A stretch of DNA of 64,000 bases from Heterocephalus glaber. Taxonomy: Eukaryota > Chordata > Mammalia > Rodentia > Bathyergidae. The notes beneath the pieces are model-generated. The model searched no databases. It saw only the letters and a list, made by a program, of their open reading frames with translations, and was not told the DNA's origin. Shown here piece by piece: positions 56,313-64,000 of the stretch. The stretch's first letter is position 1. Each line of letters begins with the position of its first letter. The stretch covers positions 26,255 through 90,254 of the forward strand of contig NW_004624779.1 of NCBI RefSeq assembly GCF_000247695.1, read 5' to 3'. A program made the position numbers and the translations under genes.

Positions 56313-56910
56313 TGTTACTGGGTTTTGGGTTGCTTGCTTCTCCTTCTCCTTCTCCTTCTCCAGGTTCTTCTCGTTTCGAATAAATGAACAAATGAGCAAC
56401 TTGAACTAAATGAGCAAAAAGCAGTGGGAAAGTTTATTTGAAAAAGTAAAAGTAAAAAGTAGGGGAGAAACTGGCTCTGCAGGGCAAGCTTGGATTGAGT
56501 GAAGAAGCAAAATAAAAGAACACCCTGGAGAAAGTAGGGTGAGTAGTTTTGGGGAAAGCTAGGATAGCAAGTGCTTTGTGGGGTCACTGCCCTTTTATAC
56601 TGTCCAAATCTTGAGAAATCCCAAGAGAACATCTACATATGGGTCCTGAGAGGCAGTGCTGGGATCCCACACTCAGGCTGACCTCAGGTCTAGGCCATTC
56701 TATTAAAATCTGCTCCAGTTCTTGAGAGAATTCCATGTGCAGGGGCTTAGGAACTGTCCTGCACATGCATTCCAGGATCTTGTAATTAACAGGCCATGCC
56801 TACTTCCCAGCCAGCTTTGCCATCCCCTGCTCTCCTGTGTCAATAGTTATTTTATATTTGATGGGGCTATAACAAGATGGAATTATGGCTCAAATCCAAC
56901 AACCTAGAGT
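56313..56910 (-). mobile_element. Probable ERV solo LTR, minus strand
   Basis: The left end TGTTACTGGGTTTTGGGTTG matches that of the LTR at 50522-51309. On the minus strand there is a TATA-like TATAAAAGG at about 56590-56599 and an AATAAA at 56433-56438, giving a normal promoter-to-polyadenylation order. A (CTTCTC)n tract at 56339-56360 lies in the U5 part. Confidence 0.65.
56339..56360. repeat. (CTTCTC)n tract
   Basis: CTTCTC units inside the LTR. Confidence 0.9.
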
Positions 56911-59900
56911 TTCAATCCAGGTTTGAGCATACAATAAGGAATGTGGAATAACTATTTGGTTTGGCCCACAGCTGTTAATTGATTATAGCTTTCTTTAACT
57001 CTCTTCTTCCTCATCCTCCAGCCCTTGTTGTATTGGGGATACCTCAGAATTTTTCTCAGATCAAAGGCATTAGTGTAAATATAAATAACACAAGACCTCT
57101 TCCCTTTCAGAACTGGCCGTGTTGTAAAATTTGCAAGTTTGGAATTGAGTGACAAGAGCTTGTTTCTAACCAATGCCCTTGCCCATTTTGGATAATACCC
57201 TTTCTGTGTTCCCCTGACTTACTTACACGTTGTTCCCACTAAAGTAGATGTCTGACAGGGATCTCAAGAGCAGTTTAATCCATAATTCCTACACACAATA
57301 TCCCACAAGTAAGCCTCTTCTACTTACTCTTCTTGCGTAGTTCATGCCAACACTGCCCATCTATTATCCCTAATCCTTTGCAATACAACTTTCTTCCATT
57401 GTAAACTATCTCCACTAGAATTCAGTGGGCAGGCTTCCTCTCCATGTCTTTCTACCTCTCAGGAACACTTGTACACCTGCTAGTAATATTTATCTCCTTG
57501 AGCTCTCTAGAGAAAAATGACAATATACATTTTAAATTACAATCCTGAAGAATAGACTTTACTGTCTTATTAGCATCATTCAGTTATAACATATTTCAAA
57601 TAGCTGCTAAGAAGAAACATTTTATGAATTGCATGGTATTTGACTATTTGGTATGAATGAGTTGGATTCTTGACCTTTAGCTAGTGGGAACTTTCTTATC
57701 TCCTTTTGTTTTCTCAAGACTAATCTGTGCAGTGAAGCAGCACTTTCTTTGTTTTGTGGCAAAGTGATTATCTTCCTAAGGTATCTCGATCAATTCTGTA
57801 ATCTCTGGCCCTGCGGACACTCTGAGAAAAGCTCTCAGCACTGGAGGCTGGGGCTGCTGTCATCCTTGAGCTCACTGGGTTAGCATAGGAAATCAGGAGG
57901 CAGCAATAATGCCAAAGAACTAATTATAAATGATGACACAATATTTTTTACAACTGAATAATTGTACTGTTTATTTGATGCATTTGCAATTGTTGATTAA
58001 ATAGAGATGCACATAAACTGAGACTTGATAGAAATAATTAGAGAAGTTTAATTACAGTAAATTAAGAGAAGAAAACACTGAAGCAGAAATAACAGATGGT
58101 CAAAGAAGAAAATGCTAATGTGAAACTATTAGAAACATTAAAGGGAAACCAAGAAATGAAGCTGCTTTACCCAGGCAAAAAGCAATTTCTTTCATACCTT
58201 TCACTGATTTTTTTTCCTTTTATATCCTTAAAATTTGTCAGGAATGTGTTTTTGTCCTCTTTTTTGTTTTAAATTTTTTTTTCCCTAGAACCTCCCTTAT
58301 TTTCTTCCATGGTTTCATTTCATTTAGAGAATGTTTCCCAATTTAAGAATATTTCATTTAAATCTCTTTGCAATTTTTCCTATGGAATTTCAAGAACTTC
58401 AGGTATTAATGGTTTTGCTAGCTGATTGTTTAAAAGTACTTCTCAATTATTAGTCAGTTGTCATATTTATGAAAAAATTAACAAATGGCCATTAAACAAT
58501 AAACTGTAGTAACTTTGTGTCAGATATCAGTATGTGGCAAGTATTAGATTACAGAAGGTAGTTTCATACTTTCTACATAATTGTTTCAGGTTTATTCAAA
58601 ATATTTTATGTGGTAGTATTTGCAGATTTCTTATGAGAAATATAAGAGTGATTATAAATTATAATTTTTTCTCTATCTCCATTTTCTTCTTTTTCATAAG
58701 GGCTTATTTTTATGGGAAATGTGACAAAACCTTTTGCTGAAGCTAAAATAAATGATAGTTTTATTTAAAGATGAAGATTCATGGCATGGATGAGATTTTA
58801 GACCTGACTTCTAAGCAGTTCTATTCTATGAATATTGGGCTTAGTAAACTTGAAAGCCCTCTTCCTCTGGCCTTTAACACATGGAAATAATCATCATGTT
58901 AGTTACACCCTGGTAATTTTAGCCAAACTTATTCCCACCCTGTCCTGGAGATAAAGTAAATTTAATTTAACATCAGAGGTCAATCTTTCTTTCATAGTTG
59001 TGCTTTTTTATTAGGAGTCACGGAAGAACTTATCCTTAAAGCTTCAGGGGTCTTTTATCAACAAGACAATTTATAACCATCTAAGAAAATAATTTTGCTT
59101 TTGTGTACTCTTTGTTGTGATTTTCTTCCTTCACTTCATTTGTCTGCAACGGACCATGCTTCTGCGGGCTGAGGCCTTATTTCTTTAGTTGCAGTGATAC
59201 AAGGTATAAATTTCAAGTTATCAGCATATGGCATGAAAAGATGAAACCTCATTCCTATCTTTTTTCATAACCCTTGTATACTTTTTATGACTATGACCCT
59301 GAGGGGGTGGTAAAAATTAGGTTGAAAAGATCAGTGTGTGGGACACTGGTTGTTCATTAAACAGCATATTTGCATTTTATGAAAGATCAAAATTTAAGGA
59401 ATAAAACCCAGTAAAAACAATAAACCTGTAGCCAACAAAAATATTATGTGCAGGGGATTTCAGTTTTATCTTGGCTTTACTGCTTAAAAAGTATGTTGCA
59501 TGAGACTTTCAGGTGAATTCTTATTCCAAAACTATGAGTGCAAATACATGAGCAAATGTATGAAGCAGTTTACGGCATATTGAAAATATAAGTACTCAGG
59601 ACACACACATCTGATTTTTTTAATGTAATCCTTCTTAACAACCTTATAAAAATTATGTTTTCATATTTAAAACAAAACAATGCCTAAATGAAAGTTATGG
59701 TAGCTAAAATTCTTTAAAGAAAAATCTGATCTCTAAAAGAAAACTTTCTGTATTGTTAAGGAAAAACTAACAAAAACTGTATGTGATGTGCTGATTATGC
59801 CATCAGAATATTAATGATATCCGCAATGTTATTGTTGAACCAAGTCCTTTCTCATCTTTCTTTAGTGGAGAGTAAGAAATGAAGCTCCAGGTAATTCTAT

Positions 59901-60100
59901 TGTGTTGGAAGTGTTCTTATCAATTTATCAAAGTAGATTAATAATATTTAATGTTTCCGGAAACTCTTGGCCTTGTATCAATACTCTTTTCACAAAGTTT
60001 CTTCTGTATTTAGTAATTCTGCAGAAGAAGACTAATATTGGAGGTTGCTGTCCTTAGGAAGGTCAGCTTGAGAGGTTGTCCTTTGACTTGCTTCTGCTAA
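56911..60100. other. Long stretch without a recognised element
   Basis: AT-rich, with no SINE or LTR I can name over three kilobases, in contrast to the cluster on its left. Short frames at 56952-57173 and 58534-58740 are not recognised. Confidence 0.4.
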
Positions 60101-60104
60101 CTTG

Positions 60105-60560
60105 ATTTTTGTGAAGGTGCCTACCATCCCAGAATGCCTAAATCAGTGTATAATTAAAAGTGCGGCTTATCTTAAACACCTTTACTTCTGGATGTCTGCA
60201 AATTAGGTACATACTCAGCCAATGGTGCCTACCTGACTGATTCCCAATAAAAATCCTAGACTGCCGGGCTCAAGTGAGCTTCCTTTGTCCATAACATTTT
60301 ATATACAGTGTTTACAATTCTGTTGCTGGAGAAATGAGGCACTTCCTGTGCAGCTGTCCTGGAAGAGGACTCGTGGGACATGGTGTCTTATTTCTTACAG
60401 GTTTTTTCTCATATGCTTTTCCCCTTTATTGATTTTGCCTTTTATATTTTGCTGTAATAAATCGTAGCCATGGGTACCGCTGAATGGTTAGTCTTAATGC
60501 TCCTAGCAAATTGTCAAACCTGGAGATAGTCTTAGGCCCAGGAGTGGCCTTAGAAGCCTG
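60105..60560 (+). mobile_element. ERVL-type solo LTR, MLT2-like
   Basis: CTGATTCCCAATAAAAATCC, GTGAGCTTCC, AGCTGTCCTGGAAGAGGAC, then TTTGCTGTAATAAATCGTAG with an AATAAA at 60456-60461 follow the order of ERVL/MLT2 LTRs. No internal region. Old solo LTR. Confidence 0.78.
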
Positions 60561-60775
60561 TTTTGTACGTTTCCCCTTCCACCTCTCTTGCTTGTGCTGA
60601 CAGTGTGCCCGAGCTTCACGCGGTCTCTTCTTATCACATCGCTTCACGTGTGAGATTTTCACTGCTGGCATAGATGGCATCCTTCTCTAAGATGAGCCCT
60701 GACTTTCTTACTGTTCCCAGCTACAAATAGAAATGGCTTTGGAATGTCCTGATGTTGGCTGTTTATATTAATTTC
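60561..60775. other. No recognised feature
   Basis: A GC-richer tract after the LTR with an 84-codon minus-strand frame (60426-60680) that runs into the LTR. Not recognised. Confidence 0.4.
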
Positions 60776-60779
60776 TTTA

Positions 60780-60957
60780 ATTCATGGCATTTATGATCCT
60801 ACCTTACATTGTGGTCGTGCATGCATTATCATTTCTCTCCTATTTGATTTTAAGCTCTTTGAATGTAGACAGCTATTTTTGTTGTCCTACTATAGCTGCT
60901 TGCACTCTGCATGACTCCTGTCTTGGGTTTCAATAAATGTACATATACTGAATTAAG
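60780..60957 (+). mobile_element. L2 LINE 3'-end remnant
   Basis: TTTTAAGCTCTTTGAATGTAG and the final CAATAAATGTACATATACTG match the L2 end (AAGCTCCATGAGGGC ... CAATAAATATTTGTTGAATG). Confidence 0.65.
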
Positions 60958-60959
60958 TG

Positions 60960-62785
60960 ATTTTGATAAGATAAGTCATTGGTGTATACATTGCATCACA
61001 ATTACTTTCTTGACCTTTGAACTACACAGAAACTTGCATTTAGAATATCTGAGAGGAAGCCTTAAATTACACTACAGCATTTGTTGAAAATTGAGTAATT
61101 TCATGTTCTGTACTTGATTAGTGAACTCTAATAACTTTGATTAATTGACCTGAAATAAAATACATGAACCTCTGTCAGCTTTCTGGATACATATAAAAGG
61201 AAGCAAAAATTACTTCAGAGAATTGAATTATTATTTCTTAAATGCATATGTATGTGTATTTACATGTGCCATACCATGAACTGCTTTTAAACTGCCAGAG
61301 CAATTCCTATGGAAAATAAACTAATGCCAGTTTTAAATTCTTCCTGAAAATGCCTTCATAAACTATTTCCAAAAGGCTCAATTTCACATTTTTTTCTTGT
61401 TTCTGTTACTATTACTGAACTCTACCTGTTAGGTATGGAGCCATAGCTGAAAGTTAAGAATCTACTGGATAGAATTTGAAAAATAATAAAAACTTTAAAA
61501 GACACCATTGCATTTTAAGTCCATTCTTATTTAAACTTTGACATAATAAAATTGTCAAGGGAGTATATAAGGAAAGAACAAGAATTTTGAAGATATATCT
61601 CCATGTTAAATTTTTTTTGAGATTCTGCTTTAGTTGCTTAATTAAACACAATTTTACAGTTTTAATATTAATATTACAGCTTCTGAATAATCACAGCAGC
61701 TGAAGAAAATATACGTTCTCTTCCTCTCCCTCCTAAAAGAGCACACAGAGATGAAGCAAAGGGTCAGCCAAGATTCGAACTAAAAAGCAGTAGGCCTAAG
61801 GACAGAGTGTATGGGTGCCTGAATGGGAACGTTATAATGTGGAGAAGTAGAAAAGACATTCAGGTAGATGACCTCAAGAAGGGCCTGAATTTGGGCCAAC
61901 TACCTTGAAATTGCTAAAAATCTATTCAGGAAAATGTTAAAAGCCAAACTCCTTTCCTCCCCTTTGAATAATATAGTAAATACTTGCTTCCTCTTATCTT
62001 CCTTCTTCCCCTTTCTGAAATGGACTGGAAGTTTGGTCTCCATACAGAAACACTGAGTAATAGAGACTCTGTCTATGTCAATAACAGATCACTTAGAAGT
62101 GAAAGTAAATCCGCTCCTCAGTACAGAGAATCAATGCATGTCCAAAAATTGAAATTGTCCTCCACACCCTTTGCTTCTCAGTTATCTCCGATTAGCCCCC
62201 TACCCCAAGAAAACAAAACCCCAAACCACTAATCATGCCCAGAGGATGCAGTGATTACTTTGCACACATCCTAGATGGCCTTGAAGAGCAGCTTTCCCAA
62301 CAGTGGCACAGGTGATCCCCCAAAGCGGGCTTCCCCTTCCTGCTGGCTGGACATCCCATGGCCACCCGGACCCCTGGCCTCCTTCTGGTGGATGGTGATG
62401 GTCAGTTTGCTTATAGAGAGCCAAAGAGTACCAGATGTTTGAGGAAAGCTTTTAATCTAGGAGATGAAAATTAAGAGAGATTGAAGATATTCAGAAGAAG
62501 CTGATAGAATAGAGGTGATGGAAGAAATGCTAAAAGGAAGAATACTAGAGACAAGGTCCTCTGTGAAATTTCTTTAGGAAGTTGAATGAAACAAATCAAT
62601 GTATACATAAATATAATTTAAAAATAGATACAGAATATATTAATATTTTTAAATATTACAAATGAAATCAGTGGAAAGATAAAGTCACATGAAAAATACA
62701 GAAAATAGAGATCTTGGTAGATAAATCCAAGAGGTCCCATACACAGTTAACAGTAGCTTAAATTATCAATAAATTAAGAGAAAAG
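60960..62785. other. Mostly unrecognised sequence
   Basis: About 61735-61800 has MIR-like words (CAGCCAAGATTCGAAC) but is too diverged to call. About 62240-62420 is a GC-rich island of unknown origin with opposite open frames. The rest is AT-rich. Confidence 0.35.
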
Positions 62786-62788
62786 GAG

Positions 62789-62876
62789 GGGCCGGGGATT
62801 TAGCTCAGTGGTTTCACCGTCTGCTGCACAAGAGCAAGGACCTGGGTTCAATCCCCGGTACCAAAAAAAAAAAAAA
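62789..62876 (+). mobile_element. ID-type SINE
   Basis: GGGGCCGGGGATTTAGCTCAG, GGGTTCAATCCCCGGTACC and an A17 tail. Flanks AAGAGAAAAGGAG and AAGAGAGAAATGGAG form an imperfect target-site duplication. Confidence 0.95.
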
Positions 62877-62879
62877 AAA

Positions 62880-63110
62880 GAGAGAAATGGAGATTACAGA
62901 AAAGTAAGTTAACTAGGAAATAATGCTAAATATTGCTTAGAAGTATAAAGTATGTAAGAACATAGTTTGAAAGGCCTATCAGATGTCCACTCAGAGAGAA
63001 CTTTTAAAAGTCAGAAGAAAAAGAATTTCCAGTTAGAGATCTATACCCATTTCACTTACCTTTGTGTAGGAGGGAGATAAAGAAAGGTCATTTAGACATA
63101 AAAAAAGAAA
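62880..63110. other. No recognised feature
   Basis: Short unassigned stretch. Confidence 0.4.
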
Positions 63111-63116
63111 TCAAAT

Positions 63117-63185
63117 ATCTGGTGGTGGGTCTCAGTGGTAGAGCATTGGCCCAGCATGAGTGAGGATCTAAGGTTTGATTCCCAT
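63117..63185 (+). mobile_element. Older ID-type SINE
   Basis: GGTGGTGGGTCTCAGTGGTAG, GCATTGGCCCAGCATGAG, GTTTGATTCCCA. The head is diverged and the tail is displaced by the B1 that follows. Confidence 0.75.
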
Positions 63186-63192
63186 TGTTGTG

Positions 63193-63335
63193 TTTTGTTT
63201 TTCTTTTTGTCTGAGACAGGGTCTCAGTATCTAGTTCAGAACTGGCCTTGAACTCACTATGTAGCCCAGACTGGCCCTGAACTAAAAGCCATCCTCCTGA
63301 GTGCTGGAAATGCAGGTGTGTGCCACCAGTCCTGG
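63193..63335 (-). mobile_element. B1 SINE, minus strand
   Basis: T-rich start, TGAGACAGGGTCTCAGTATC, GGCCTTGAACTCACTATGTAG and GTGTGTGCCACCAGTCCTGG. The 11-bp target-site duplication CCATTGTTGTG is at 63182-63192 and 63336-63346. Confidence 0.93.
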
Positions 63336-63340
63336 CCATT

Positions 63341-63640
63341 GTTGTGGTTTTGATCTTAAATGTCTCCTAAAGGCTGCTGTGTGGAAGGCGTGGTCCTTAG
63401 CTGAAGGTGACATGAAGAGGTGCTGAAAACACTAGGGGAGGAATAGGGCACTGAGTTGTGCCCTTGAAAGGCCTCTCTTGCCCCTTGCCCCTTCTGCTCT
63501 CTCACTTTGCCTCCTGGCCAAACACCTGAGCAGACTTCCCAGATGGGATGCTGTGGCTAGAGAGCCCTGAATTGTGATGCCTGTCTGCTTTAGTGTAACC
63601 ATGTATTCAGTCTTTGTATACAACTAGTAATCCTTTTTCG
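63341..63640 (+). mobile_element. MaLR-type LTR fragment
   Basis: TGTTGTGGTTTTGATCTTAA at the start, CCTAAAGGCTGCTGTGTGG, GTGCCCTTGAAAGG, TTTGCCTCCTGGCC. The first half of a MaLR LTR is clear, but the usual end with AATAAACC is absent. Confidence 0.65.
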
Positions 63641-63767
63641 GGGATTTCAAAAATTATTTTGTAACTTTTCAGAGAATTATAAGAGTGAATATATAAAAAT
63701 ATAATAAGTAGTAGAACTGTTTTAAATAAATATCTTGATGGCCTTAAGAACCCTTGTAGGTTCCAGA

Positions 63768-63888
63768 ACTGGGTGTGGTGGTGCACGTCTATAGTCCCAG
63801 CACTTGGGAGGCTGAGGCAAGAGGATCCCCATGAGTTTGAGACCAGCTGGACTACACAGCGAGACCCTGTCTCAGAAAAAACAAATGA
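63768..63888 (+). mobile_element. B1 SINE
   Basis: AACTGGGTGTGGTGGTGCAC, GTCCCAGCACTTGGGAGGCT, GAGGCAAGAGGATCCCC and GACCCTGTCTCAGAAAAAAC. Good match to B1 along its length. Confidence 0.93.
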
Positions 63889-64000
63889 AACTTTGATTGT
63901 TCTAATGGCGAGTTTGTATATTGTATAGATGCTCTTTGGCACTAAAAAACAAATAGTCTCTCTTACTCTTTCCCTCATGCATTTTAATATAAAATTACAT

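Overview
This window is mammalian nuclear DNA with no protein-coding gene that I can support. The base composition is mostly AT-rich, and all open reading frames are short and lie in transposon remnants or noncoding sequence. Three repeat types together point to a rodent: tRNA-like ID-type SINEs, 7SL-derived B1 SINEs, and a B1-ID dimer. The ID subfamily here (head close to GGCCGGGGATTTAGCTCAG, ending CCCCGGTACC plus an A tail) is not the murid form, and I do not recognise it as the usual squirrel form. My best guess is a non-murid rodent, possibly of the beaver/kangaroo-rat side, but the species is not settled by sequence alone.

Layout. 0-5 kb: an old minus-strand L1, young ID copies, an MER5-type DNA transposon remnant and long unrecognised stretches. 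5.8-8.2 kb: a B1 and a plus-strand L1 3' half (reverse transcriptase region to 3' UTR) with a second L1 end nested inside it. 8.3-17.2 kb: sparse, with five ID copies, a hAT-type remnant and an MIR. 17.2-20.3 kb: an old L1/HAL1-type element carrying three ID insertions. 21.5-30 kb: MaLR LTRs, L1 3' ends, an L2, an MIR, a locally duplicated segment of about 180 bp and a head-to-head ID pair. 30-42 kb: two tiny U6 snRNA fragments each framed by target-site duplications, a minus-strand L1 3' part, a palindromic mariner-like MITE, a tandem ID pair, and a minus-strand L1 piece holding only 5' UTR plus ORF1, again framed by a target-site duplication. 42.8-48 kb: MaLR LTRs, MER5A and L2. 48.2-57 kb: a cluster of LTR-type sequences mostly in minus orientation, one with a CpG-rich centre. 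57-64 kb: mainly unrecognised AT-rich sequence, an ERVL-type LTR, an L2, an ID, B1s and a MaLR fragment.

The most interesting signal is a group of three retro-insertions between 30.0 and 41.8 kb that have target-site duplications but no A tail and no RNA 3' end. Two are the first 22-26 nt of U6 snRNA and one is the 5' part of an L1. In all three the RNA sequence and the target share a few bases at the 3' junction. This fits tail-less, internally primed L1-mediated retrotransposition, a process known for small RNAs; here it also seems to have affected L1 RNA itself. The second notable item is a 193-bp, fully palindromic mariner-like element flanked by TA.

All family names rest on recognition by eye, without any database search. 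Boundaries of old repeats are approximate to tens of bases.
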